From contig NZ_JACICD010000001.1 in NCBI RefSeq assembly GCF_014195655.1, forward strand, positions 1 through 64,000: a DNA stretch of 64,000 bases. The letters are read 5' to 3'. The first letter of the stretch is position 1; each line of letters starts with the position of its first letter. Below the pieces are notes generated by a model that did not search any database, was not told the origin of the DNA, and worked only from the letters and a program-made list of their open reading frames with translations. Both the position numbers and the translations under genes were made by a program. The stretch comes from Ancylobacter tetraedralis. Its GTDB lineage: Bacteria; Pseudomonadota; Alphaproteobacteria; Rhizobiales; Xanthobacteraceae. Below are positions 42,611-52,664 of the stretch, one piece after another.

Positions 42611-42657
42611 GTTCGGTTTAGTCTAACAAACATACGACGATTTCTGATTGACCGAAC
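42611..42657. promoter_or_regulatory. Inverted repeat in the LysR / dehydrogenase promoter region
   Basis: GTTCGGT (42611-42617) and ACCGAAC (42651-42657) are perfect inverted arms flanking an AT-rich centre (TAGTCTAACAAACATACG), in the divergent gap between the LysR gene and the operon starting at 42699. The position suits a LysR site plus promoter, but a T-N11-A core cannot be assigned with confidence. Confidence 0.35.
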
Positions 42658-42698
42658 CCCTTTCCCCGCTCGAAATGGCGGCATCAGGGAAGGTTTTC

Positions 42699-44153
42699 AT
42701 GGATATCAAGGCCAACTATATCGGTGGCGCCTGGCACGGGTCGGGCGAGGCCATCGAGAACCGCAGCCCGTCCGATATGTCGGATCTGGTCGGCCTCTAT
42801 GCGCAGGCCTCGCTCGCCGATGTCGATGCCGCGGTGGAGGCGGCCGGGCAGGCGGGACCGCGCTGGGCGGCGACGCCGCTGGAGGCCCGGCTCGGCATGC
42901 TCGACGCCATCGGGCAGGAGCTGATCGCCCGCGCCGAGGAACTTGGCCGCCTGCTGTCGCGCGAGGAAGGCAAGCCGCTGGCCGAGGGCATCGGCGAGGT
43001 GCGCCGCTCCGGCCAGTTCTTCACCTACTTCGCCGCCGAGGTGCTGCGCCAGCTGGGCGAGACCGCCGATTCCGTGCGCCCGGGCATCGAGATCGACGTG
43101 CGCCGCGAGCCGGTGGGCGTGGTGGCGATCCTCTCGCCGTGGAACTTCCCGATGGCGACGGCGGCGTGGAAGATCGCCCCGGCGCTCGCCTTCGGCAATG
43201 CCGTGGTGTGGAAGCCGGCCAACCTCACCCCCGCCAGCGCGTTTGCGCTCGCGGAGATCATCTCCCGCCAGAAGCTGCCGGCCGGCACCTGCAACCTCGT
43301 CATGGGGCCGGGCGGGCGCATCGGCGATTACCTGGCGGCGCATGCCGGCGTGCGGGCCATCAGCTTCACCGGCTCGCTGGAGGTCGGCCGTTCGGTCGCC
43401 GTGCGCGCCGCCGGCCATCTCGCGCGCGTCCAGCTGGAAATGGGCTCGAAGAACCCGCTTCTCGTGATGGACGATGCCGATCTCGACCTCGCCGTGACGC
43501 TGGCGCTGAATTCCGCCTTTGGCGGCAGCGGGCAGAAATGCACCGCCGCCTCGCGGCTCATCGTGCACCGCGGGGTGCACGACGCCTTCGTCGAGAAGCT
43601 GCTGGCCCGCCTGCCGGAATGGCGCGTCGGCCATGCGCTGGAGCCGGGCATCGCCATGGGGCCGGTGGTCAGCGCCGGCCAGCTCGCCGCCAATCTCGAC
43701 TATGTCGCGCTCGGCACGCGGGAGGGCGCGGAACGGGTGGCTGGCGGCGTGCGTCTGGAGCGCCCCACCGAGGGGTTCTATATGGCGCCCACCGTCTTCG
43801 TCGGCACGCGCAACGACATGGCGATCAACCGCGAGGAAATGTTCGCGCCGATCACCTGCGTCATCGCGGCGGGCAGCTATGAGGAGGCGCTGGCGCTCGC
43901 CAATGACAGCGAATTCGGCCTCACCGCCGGCATCGTCACCCGCTCGCTGGCGCGGGCGAACCATTTCCGCCGCCACTCGAAAAGCGGCTGCGTCATGGTG
44001 AACCTGCCCACCGCCGGCACCGATTATCACGTGCCGTTCGGTGGCATGAAGGCGTCGAGCTACGGGCCCCGCGAGCAGGGCCGGCACGCGGTGGAATTCT
44101 ACACCCAGACCAAGACGTCCTATGTGTTCGCCGGCGGGGAGCTGGACCCGTGA
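42699..44153 (+). CDS. NAD(P)-dependent aldehyde dehydrogenase
   Basis: A 484-residue ALDH. Motifs: SPWNFPMATAAWKIAPALAF (cofactor pocket), FTGSLEVGR, catalytic Glu in QLEMGSKNPLLV, catalytic Cys in SGQKCTAASRLIV, and late MFAPITCVIAAG and PFGGMKASSYGPREQG. It is closest in look to semialdehyde dehydrogenases (2,5-dioxovalerate or succinate-semialdehyde type). ATG at 42699 is chosen for a nearby AGGGAAGG. First gene of a five-gene overlapping operon; its stop overlaps the dipeptidase start by 4 bases. Confidence 0.9.
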   Translation: MDIKANYIGGAWHGSGEAIENRSPSDMSDLVGLYAQASLADVDAAVEAAGQAGPRWAATPLEARLGMLDAIGQELIARAEELGRLLSREEGKPLAEGIGEVRRSGQFFTYFAAEVLRQLGETADSVRPGIEIDVRREPVGVVAILSPWNFPMATAAWKIAPALAFGNAVVWKPANLTPASAFALAEIISRQKLPAGTCNLVMGPGGRIGDYLAAHAGVRAISFTGSLEVGRSVAVRAAGHLARVQLEMGSKNPLLVMDDADLDLAVTLALNSAFGGSGQKCTAASRLIVHRGVHDAFVEKLLARLPEWRVGHALEPGIAMGPVVSAGQLAANLDYVALGTREGAERVAGGVRLERPTEGFYMAPTVFVGTRNDMAINREEMFAPITCVIAAGSYEEALALANDSEFGLTAGIVTRSLARANHFRRHSKSGCVMVNLPTAGTDYHVPFGGMKASSYGPREQGRHAVEFYTQTKTSYVFAGGELDP

Positions 44154-45172
44154 GCGCGCGACCCATCCTCGTCGACGGCCTGCAATATGGCCGCTGGTCA
44201 CCCGGAATATTCCAGCAGATGCGCGAGGGCGGCGTCAGCGCCATCCACGCGACCGTCGCCTATCACGAGAACTTCCGCGACTGCGTCGAGCATATCCTCG
44301 CCTGGAACCGCCGCTTCGCGGAGCATGCCGACCTGATCCTGCCCGGCCGCGATGCCGCCGACATAGAACGCGCGAGTGCCGAGGGGCGCACGGCCGTGTT
44401 CTTCGGCTCGCAGAACCCGTCGGTGATCGAGGGTGATCTGCGGCTGGTCGAGGCGCTCTATGCGCTCGGCCTGCGCTTCCTGCAGCTGAGCTACAACAAC
44501 CAGTCGTTGCTGTGCACCGGCTGGCGCGAGGCCGAGGATACCGGCCTGACCCTGATGGGGCGCGAGGTGGTGCGCGAGATGAACCGGCTCGGCATGGTGG
44601 TGGACATGTCGCATTCCAGCGAGCGCTCGACGCTGGAGGCGATCGCCGCCTCGCAGCGGCCCATCGCCATCACCCATGCCAATCCGCGCTGGTGGCGCGA
44701 CACCGCGCGCAACAAGTCCGAGCGTGTGCTCGACGCTTTGGCCGAGAGCGGCGGCATGGTCGGCCTGTCGCTTTATCCCGCCCATCTCAAGGACGGCTCG
44801 GACTGCACGCGCGCGAGCTTCGTCGACATGGCCCGGCGCCTCGCCGACCGGATCGGCGTCGCCCATATCGGCATCGGCTCCGATCTCTGCCAGGACCAGC
44901 CGGACGAGGTGGTGCGCTGGATGCGGGTCGGCCGCTGGACCTTCGGCGATCCCGATGCGATGGGCCTGGGGAAAGCGGCCTTTCCCGCGCAGCCGGCCTT
45001 TTTTCGCGACAACCGGGATTTCCCCACCTTGCGCGCCGGTCTCCTCGCCGGCGGTTTCAGTGCGGCCGAGGTCGATCAGCTGCTGGGCCTGAACTGGCTC
45101 GCCTTCATGCGGGCGAGCTTCGGTGCCGCCGCGCAGCCCGCCATCCCCGCCAGGAGCCTTGCCGCGCGATGA
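44150..45172 (+). CDS. Membrane dipeptidase (M19) family hydrolase
   Basis: A 340-residue protein of the renal-dipeptidase (M19) amidohydrolase family. Motifs include AIHATVAYHENFRDCVEHIL, AVFFGSQNPSVIEGDLRLVE, LRFLQLSYNNQSLLCTGW, VVDMSHSSERSTLEAI (metal His and Ser), AITHANPRWWRD and HIGIGSDLCQD. The usual N-terminal HxD pair is not obvious, where the text reads LVDGLQYG, so the first metal site may differ. M19 members hydrolyse dipeptides, beta-lactams or N-acyl amino acids. In this operon it probably acts on a small amide-containing catabolite. Confidence 0.85.
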   Translation: MSARPILVDGLQYGRWSPGIFQQMREGGVSAIHATVAYHENFRDCVEHILAWNRRFAEHADLILPGRDAADIERASAEGRTAVFFGSQNPSVIEGDLRLVEALYALGLRFLQLSYNNQSLLCTGWREAEDTGLTLMGREVVREMNRLGMVVDMSHSSERSTLEAIAASQRPIAITHANPRWWRDTARNKSERVLDALAESGGMVGLSLYPAHLKDGSDCTRASFVDMARRLADRIGVAHIGIGSDLCQDQPDEVVRWMRVGRWTFGDPDAMGLGKAAFPAQPAFFRDNRDFPTLRAGLLAGGFSAAEVDQLLGLNWLAFMRASFGAAAQPAIPARSLAAR

Positions 45173-46206
45173 CCGATGCGAGCGTCCGGATGACCCGGCA
45201 GGAGATCGTCGACCTCGCGCTCGGCGCTCTCCTCAACCATGGCGCCAGCACCGCGCAGGCGGCGCCGCTGGCCGCCGCCATCGCCGCCGCAGAGTGCGAC
45301 GGGGTGGCCTCGCACGGGCTGATGTACCTGCCGGTCTATTGCGAGCATCTCGCCTGCGGCAAGGTGCGGGCCGACGCGGTTCCAAAGCTGGAGGAGGCGG
45401 CCGATGCCGTCATCTCCATCGACGCCGATTGCGGCTTCGCTCACCCCGCCATCGCGCTCGGCCTGCCGGCGCTGGTGGCGCTGGCGCGCCGGCGCGGGCT
45501 GGCCGCCCTGGCGGTGCATCAATCCTATAATTGCGGCGTGCTGGGCTATCACACCGAGCAGATCGCCCGCGCCGGGCTGGTGGGCCTCGGCTTCACCAAT
45601 GCCCCGGCCTCCATCGCGCCGGTGGGCGGGACGCGGCCGGTGCTCGGCACCAATCCCTGGTCGCTCGCGGTGCCGGACGGCGCGGGCGGGGCGGCCTTCG
45701 TCATCGACCAGAGCGCCAGCGTGGTGGCCAAGAGCGAGGTTATGAAGCGCGCCCGAGCGGGCGAGCCCATCCCCGTGGGCTGGGCGCTGGATGCGCAAGG
45801 GCGGCCGACCACGGATGCCGCGGCCGCGCTCAAGGGCAGCATGGCGCCGAGCGGCGGCTACAAGGGCTTCGGCGCGGCGCTGCTGGTGGAGGTGATGGCG
45901 GCCTGCCTGACGGGCGCGACGCCCGGCATCGCGGCCAGCCCCTTCTCCAGTCCGGCCGGCGGGCCGCCCCGCACCGGCCAGTTCTTCCTCGCCATCGACC
46001 CCGTGGCGACCTCGGACGATGCCTTCGCCGCGCGCCTCGCCACCGTGCTCGCGGCAATGGACGAGCAGGGCGCCCGCCGCCCCGGCGCCCGCAAGCAAGC
46101 CGCGCGGCGGCTGAGCGCGGAGGCCGGCATTGCCGTGAATGCTGCGACGCTTGAGCGCTGCACCGCGCTGCTGGCGCCGCGGGACGGGGGAGAGGCCGCG
46201 TCATGA
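45169..46206 (+). CDS. Ldh/YlbC-family NAD(P)-dependent oxidoreductase
   Basis: A 345-residue member of the malate/lactate dehydrogenase type-2 family. Catalytic His is in AECDGVASHGLMYLPVY, followed by the family motifs YNCGVLGYHTEQIARAGLVGLGFTN, PVLGTNPWSLAVPD and MAPSGGYKGFGAALLVEVMA. Members reduce alpha-keto acids or imines, e.g. delta-1-piperideine-2-carboxylate, ureidoglycolate, sulfolactate and 2,3-diketogulonate, so the substrate is open. Start and stop overlap both neighbours by 4 bases. Confidence 0.9.
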   Translation: MTDASVRMTRQEIVDLALGALLNHGASTAQAAPLAAAIAAAECDGVASHGLMYLPVYCEHLACGKVRADAVPKLEEAADAVISIDADCGFAHPAIALGLPALVALARRRGLAALAVHQSYNCGVLGYHTEQIARAGLVGLGFTNAPASIAPVGGTRPVLGTNPWSLAVPDGAGGAAFVIDQSASVVAKSEVMKRARAGEPIPVGWALDAQGRPTTDAAAALKGSMAPSGGYKGFGAALLVEVMAACLTGATPGIAASPFSSPAGGPPRTGQFFLAIDPVATSDDAFAARLATVLAAMDEQGARRPGARKQAARRLSAEAGIAVNAATLERCTALLAPRDGGEAAS

Positions 46207-47882
46207 ACCGCCCCGTTCCCGCGCCCGTTCCCGCGCCCACCCGTGCGCTTCGCGCGCCCGACGAGGTGATGCGGCTCGAGTGCCTGGGCGCCTCGCACCC
46301 CACGCGGCTGAGCTTCCTGCGCACGCTGATGCGGCGGGCCGCGCGGGAGGGCTGGCGCTTCACCCGCCCGCTCTGGGAGATCGATGCCGAGGGCTATGGC
46401 CGGGCGGTCTACCGCGTCGATACCGGCGCGCGAAGCTACTGTCTGGTCGCCTTCGCGCATTACCTGCAGGACGAGCGCCGCACCGACCGGGTGATCGCCG
46501 AGGCGTGGGACACCTCCTACGCGCTCTATGACGGCGTGCCCGACACGGCCGAGATCGAGCGGCTGGAGGCCAATGTGCCGCGCCAGGAGGCGGGGCGGTT
46601 CACCGCGCGCGAACTCACGCTCTCGCGCGCCAACAAGAGCGTGCGGCTGTTCGACAGTCTTGTGGCGAGGCTGGCGCGCGGCGCGATGCCCGATGAGGCG
46701 GCGATCGAGGCGGTCGGCTATCTCATGCGCACCACCGCCGTCTATGGCAACGGCAAGTTCGGCATCGCCGATCGCGACGTGCTGCGCGACCGGCCCGAAC
46801 TGGGCGGGCCCTTCCAGGCCGAGATGCTCACGGTCTGGCTGATCCGCTCCTTCACCCTCGATCTGGCCGAGCATTGCGCCCGCGCGCTGGGTGGCGACCG
46901 GGCGGTGGCGCTGGAGCCACGTCTGCGGCGGCGCATCGGCGTGGGCAATTCGACCGGCCTCGGCATGGCGCCGTTTCTCGTGCGCCATCCCACGCTGCTG
47001 CATGCCTGGATCCACGCGCGCGAGACGGCGCTGGCGCGCGTGCGCGCCTTGCCCGCCATCACCCCCGAGGATCACCGGCTGCTCCTCGCCGCGATCGACC
47101 GCGCGCGGGAGGTGGCCGGCAGCTGGGCCACCATCGATGCCGTGCAGACCGCGCGCATCGCCGGGTTGCGGGCGGATCTCGATCGCCTGCACGAGGCGGC
47201 CGCCCGGCTCGATCCGGGCCTCGATCATCCCTGCGACCGGCTCTACCGCTTCGCGTGTGAGGCGCTCGGGATGGAGGCCCGCGAATATGCGGCGGCGCTG
47301 CTGATCGAGCCGTTCGGCGCGCTGGTGGACGATCTCACCGAGACGATGGCGGTGGACGAGGACGCGCTCTGGCACATGGGCGGCACCCTGCCGGCACGTG
47401 ACCTGCTGGCGCGCATCGACGACGCCTATGGCTGGACGGGCCGGATTGACTTCGCCGATCCGATGAGCGATGCGCGTTTCTGGTATGTCTCGGCCGACAA
47501 GCTGGAGCCGCGCCTCGGCGAGCGCCGCGAGGAGCCGGGCGCCGATCGCGAACAGCCGCTTGCCATCGCCCGCGACGTCACCCGCCTCAAGGCCTATCTC
47601 GGCACGCTGCCGCCCGAGCGCACCGTGGCCGAGATCGTGCTGGAGCGGCCGGACTGGCGCCATGTCATCCAGCGGGTACTGCTGCTGTCGCGCGACCATC
47701 TCTATGGCGAGGTGCGCGATAACCTGCTCTCGGCGGCGCTGCGGCCGATCGACCTGCTGCGCTGCAAGCTGGCCTTTTTCGGTGCCGATCAGTTCGACCC
47801 GCGTTCCGACCGCTGGCTGCGTATCTCGATGTTCCGTGGCGCGCCTTTTCCCGAGGAATTGTCGGCGGGGGAGGCGGCATGA
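46203..47882 (+). CDS. Uncharacterised 559-residue protein of the dehydrogenase operon
   Basis: I do not recognise a named family. The protein is soluble, Arg-rich and mostly helical by appearance, with no signal peptide or membrane span. Notable stretches are RLECLGASHPTRLSFLRTLM near residue 23, VRLFDSLVARLARGAMPDEA, YLMRTTAVYGNGKFGIADRD, GVGNSTGLGMAPFLVRHPTLLHAW, and near the C-terminus DPMSDARFWYVSADKLEPRL and DRWLRISMFRGAPFPEEL. Overlaps of 4 bases on both sides place it firmly in the operon. The long conserved-looking motifs suggest an enzyme with a bound ligand. Very large size for an unknown in a catabolic operon makes it a good target. Confidence 0.8.
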   Translation: MNRPVPAPVPAPTRALRAPDEVMRLECLGASHPTRLSFLRTLMRRAAREGWRFTRPLWEIDAEGYGRAVYRVDTGARSYCLVAFAHYLQDERRTDRVIAEAWDTSYALYDGVPDTAEIERLEANVPRQEAGRFTARELTLSRANKSVRLFDSLVARLARGAMPDEAAIEAVGYLMRTTAVYGNGKFGIADRDVLRDRPELGGPFQAEMLTVWLIRSFTLDLAEHCARALGGDRAVALEPRLRRRIGVGNSTGLGMAPFLVRHPTLLHAWIHARETALARVRALPAITPEDHRLLLAAIDRAREVAGSWATIDAVQTARIAGLRADLDRLHEAAARLDPGLDHPCDRLYRFACEALGMEAREYAAALLIEPFGALVDDLTETMAVDEDALWHMGGTLPARDLLARIDDAYGWTGRIDFADPMSDARFWYVSADKLEPRLGERREEPGADREQPLAIARDVTRLKAYLGTLPPERTVAEIVLERPDWRHVIQRVLLLSRDHLYGEVRDNLLSAALRPIDLLRCKLAFFGADQFDPRSDRWLRISMFRGAPFPEELSAGEAA

Positions 47883-48502
47883 TGGATCTTTCGCTGAACG
47901 AGGTAGAGACGCTGGCGGCCAAGGCAGCGCGCGGGGCCGGCTGCAGCTGGGGCGAGGCGGACGAGATGGGCCGCGCGGCGCGCTGGCTCGCTCGCAGCGG
48001 CCTTGCCTTTGCGCCGATGCTGGTCGCCTTCCTCGGGGTGCATGACTCGCTCGCCCGCCCGCGCGTGGTGGACGGGCAACTGACGGCGACCGCTCCGGCC
48101 TGCCCGCTCGCCACTGGCTGCTGGCTGGTGGACGAGGCGGGCGCGTGGACCATGGTCGATCTGCCGGACGTGGCGTTTCCGCTTCTGCTGCTGCCCTTCG
48201 CCGCCCGTGCCGCGCGTCTCGCGGGCCGGCCGGTGCGCTTCACCTCCCGCGAGGGGGCGTGGACGCTGACGGCTTTGGGCGAACTGGCTGGTGATGAGCC
48301 TGGCGGGGTGCGGTCGGAGGGCCAGTCGCGCGTGGCCTGCACCGACGATGTTCCCTCGCCCGCACGGCCCGCGCACCGGCGCGCCGCGCTGGAGGAGGCG
48401 GATCTACGCGTGCTGCAGGCTTACGCACTCAAGACCTGCGTGCCGGAATCGGAGGGCTCGCGCATCCGTGGCGCCGGGGGCGGCGGTACGGACGACGATT
48501 GA
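47879..48502 (+). CDS. DUF3726-like small protein
   Basis: A 207-residue protein opening MMDLSLNEVETLAAKAARGA, GCSWGEADEMGRAARWLARS. This resembles DUF3726, a family of about 200 residues without known role that I associate with catabolic operons. The C-terminal tail is Arg/Gly/Asp-rich (RIRGAGGGGTDDD). It overlaps the 559-residue gene by 4 bases and ends the operon. A pairing with the 559-residue protein as two subunits is possible. Confidence 0.7.
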   Translation: MMDLSLNEVETLAAKAARGAGCSWGEADEMGRAARWLARSGLAFAPMLVAFLGVHDSLARPRVVDGQLTATAPACPLATGCWLVDEAGAWTMVDLPDVAFPLLLLPFAARAARLAGRPVRFTSREGAWTLTALGELAGDEPGGVRSEGQSRVACTDDVPSPARPAHRRAALEEADLRVLQAYALKTCVPESEGSRIRGAGGGGTDDD

Positions 48503-48516
48503 TGCGGGTGGGTTCG

Positions 48517-48572
48517 CGCCCTTCGGCTCACGCCCTTCGGCTCACGCCCTTCGGCTCACGCCCTTCGGCTCA
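48517..48572. repeat. Four perfect 14-bp tandem repeats
   Basis: CGCCCTTCGGCTCA is repeated exactly four times (48517, 48531, 48545, 48559). The array lies between the convergent ends of the DUF3726-like gene and the methyltransferase gene, and the last three bases supply the methyltransferase stop codon (TGA on the minus strand). Each unit would give a new in-frame or out-of-frame TGA as copy number changes. Confidence 0.9.
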
Positions 48573-49673
48573 CGCCTTGCGGATCACCATGAAGCAGTGG
48601 ACATAGTCCATCGCATGGCCGGCCGGATCGGCGGCGACGGCGTCTTCACAGGCGCCATAGAAGCGGTCGATGATCGCCCGCCGCTCCTCGATCGGCCGGC
48701 CTGTGTCGAGCGCGCTGAAGAACGTGCTCTCCGACCACGAGCGCAGCGTCGGCACATAGGCGCGGGCGAAGGCTTGGGCATCGCCGTGCCGCTCGAAATC
48801 CGCCCGGTAGGGGCAGGGGGTGACGCGCGAGAAGATCCTCTCCAGCGTCAGCCCGGCGCGGCGCACTGGCGATTGCGGGTCGGCGAAGGGCGCGGCGAAT
48901 TCGTCGCGGGTCTTGTAATATTGTTGGAACGCGGCCGCGCGGTATTCCTCGGCACGGAGCGTGCCGTCCGCCGCCAGCGCCCGCCAGTGGGCGGCGAAGC
49001 TGTCATGCATGTTCACCCCGCCGGTCCAGCCGAGATAATGGCCGTCGTCGTCGACGCTGAAATTGGCCATCACCAGCACGCCGCCGGAGGCCAGTTCGCG
49101 GGCGCGGGCCAAAAGGATGGTCTCCCAGTCGGCCAGCGACTGCGTGCGGTAGGCTTCCGTCTCCGCCGGGCTCGCGCCGACGGCGTGGGTGTGATCGGCG
49201 ATGAGGCCCGGCGAACGGCTCAGCCAGTGCATGGCGGTGGCCGAGAAGCCGAAATGCAGCGTGCCGTCCGGCACGATCTGCCGATAGAAGGTGGTGCCGC
49301 TGGCGAAGGCGAACACGCCCGGCGCGCGACCCAGCCCGCCCTCGGCCTGCAGCATGCCGAACAGGGCGGAGAAGTCGTTGCCCGGCAGGTCGGTATAGGT
49401 AAGGGTGATCGGCAGGTCGGCCGCGCGCTCGCGCAGCGCGCCCACCACGCGGCGCATCAGGTCCAGCGAGGTGCCGCCATCGGCCGCGCCGAAATCGGCG
49501 ATGGAGAACGGCCCCGGCCCGGCCGGCAGATCCAGGCCGGCAATAGCCTCCAGCGCCAGATCGGCGGCGGAATCGATGACGCTCTTCGCCCCCGCCGTGT
49601 TGCTGCTGTAATAGCCCGCGCCCCGCATCGCGATGAGAGGGGACTTCGCCGCGCCAGCACTCATGATGTCCAT
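48570..49673 (-). CDS. SABATH-family (plant-type) carboxyl methyltransferase
   Basis: A 367-residue SAM-dependent methyltransferase. Its motifs follow the plant SABATH family closely: RGAGYYSSNTAGAKSVIDSA at the start, ADFGAADGGTSLDLMRRVV (SAM site), TYTDLPGNDFSALFGML, FYRQIVPDGTLHFGFSATAMHWLS and GGVLVMANFS. SABATH enzymes methylate carboxyl groups of small acids such as salicylate, jasmonate and indole-3-acetate, or the nitrogen of xanthines. The start is either 49673 or 49664. It lies alone between two convergent operons, downstream of mmsB on the same strand. The substrate is unknown. Confidence 0.88.
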   Translation of the reverse strand: MDIMSAGAAKSPLIAMRGAGYYSSNTAGAKSVIDSAADLALEAIAGLDLPAGPGPFSIADFGAADGGTSLDLMRRVVGALRERAADLPITLTYTDLPGNDFSALFGMLQAEGGLGRAPGVFAFASGTTFYRQIVPDGTLHFGFSATAMHWLSRSPGLIADHTHAVGASPAETEAYRTQSLADWETILLARARELASGGVLVMANFSVDDDGHYLGWTGGVNMHDSFAAHWRALAADGTLRAEEYRAAAFQQYYKTRDEFAAPFADPQSPVRRAGLTLERIFSRVTPCPYRADFERHGDAQAFARAYVPTLRSWSESTFFSALDTGRPIEERRAIIDRFYGACEDAVAADPAGHAMDYVHCFMVIRKA

Positions 49674-49843
49674 CCCGGCCACGTTGACATGAAACGCTGC
49701 CGTCAGATTAATCAGTGCCGCTTGCGTGACCAGAACGAAACGGCGCAACCGCCTTTCGGTTTCTTCAAACCCGGCGCGCCGGGAGGTCGCTCCCCCGTCG
49801 CGCCGGTCTCTCGTCACGCCATGGCGTTGAAGGCGTCCCGGGC

Positions 49844-51027
49844 TCAGGCGCGCCGCTGGTTGTAGACGTCGAGGCAGACGGCGCCGAGCAGGACGAGGCC
49901 CTTGATGACCTGCTGGTAGTCGATACCGATGCCCAGGATCGACATGCCGTTATTCATCACGCCCATGATGAGCGCGCCGATCACCGCGCCGCCGACCTTG
50001 CCCACGCCGCCATAGGCCGAGGCGCCGCCGATGAAGCAGGCGGCGATGACGTCGAGTTCGAAGCCGAGGCCGGCCTTGGGCGTCGCGGTGTTGAGCCGCG
50101 CGGCGAAGACGAGGCCGGCCAGTGCCGCCAGCACGCCCATGTTGACGAAGGTGAGGAAGGTGAGGCGCTCGGTCTTGATGCCCGAGAGCTTCGCCGCCTT
50201 CTCGTTGCCGCCCACCGCATAGATCTGCCGGCCGATCGTGGTGCGGGTCGTGAGGAAGGCATAAAGCGCGATCAGCGCCACCATGATCACCAGCACGTTC
50301 GGCAGGCCGCGATGCGAGGCGATGAGATAGGCGAAATAGAGGATGACGCTGAACAGAAGCAGGTTCTTGCCGAGGAAAAAGCCGTAGGGCTCCGTCTCGA
50401 TATGGTGCGCTTCCTGCCGCGCGCGGCCGCGGAAGTTCAGCCACACCATGGCCAGCGCCAGCACGGCGCCGATGGCCAGCGAGGTCGGGTAGAGCGCGCC
50501 GGCATCGGGCACCATTTCGGGGATGAAGCCGGAGGAGAGCTTCTGGAAGGTAGGCGGGAAGGGCCCCACGGACTGCCCGGCGAGGATGGCCAGCGCCAGC
50601 CCCTTGAACACCAGCATGCCCGCCAGCGTGACGATGAAGGAGGGGATCTTGAAATAGGCGACCCAGTATCCCTGCGCCGCGCCGATGGCCCCCCCGAGCA
50701 CCAGGCAGATCAGCGTGGCCGGGATGTAATGGACGTTGAACTTCACCATCAGCACCGCCGCGACGGCGCCGACGAAGCCGGCGACCGAGCCAACCGAGAG
50801 GTCGATATGCCCGGTGACGATGACCAGCAGCATGCCCAGCGCCATGATGACGATGTAGCTGTTCTGCAGCACCAGGTTGGTGAGGTTGAGCGGCCGCAGC
50901 AGCGTGCCGTCGGTCACCACCTCGAAGAAAATCATGATGGCGAAGAGGGAGATCATCATCCCGTATTCGCGCAGGTTGTTCTTCAGGAAGCCCGCGTGCT
51001 GCGGCTTCTCCTTCAGCGCGGCTTCGC

Positions 51028-51031
<4 letters not shown>
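49844..51031 (-). CDS. mmsB: Multiple-monosaccharide ABC permease MmsB/GguB
   Basis: A 395-residue permease of the CUT2 family with about ten hydrophobic spans. Motifs are IVIMALGMLLVIVTGHIDLSVGSVAGFVGAV, FIVTLAGMLVFKGLALAIL and LDVIAACFIGGASAYGGVGKVGGAVIGAL. Length and the spacer RARQEAHHIETEPYGFFLGKN match MmsB/GguB, the ChvE partner, and not the shorter RbsC. It overlaps mmsA by 4 bases and ends the sugar operon. It should import galactose, arabinose, glucose and similar sugars. Confidence 0.93.
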
Positions 51032-52593
<1,562 letters not shown>

Positions 52594-52664
52594 CGCTGCG
52601 CTCCGTTGCGAAGGGACCCGCGCCGACCCATGGTCCGGCGCGGGTCGCGATATCGGGTTGAGGA

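Noticed and set aside
48517..48572. CRISPR array
   Set aside because: Units are contiguous 14-mers without spacers; no CRISPR array or cas gene is seen anywhere in the window.
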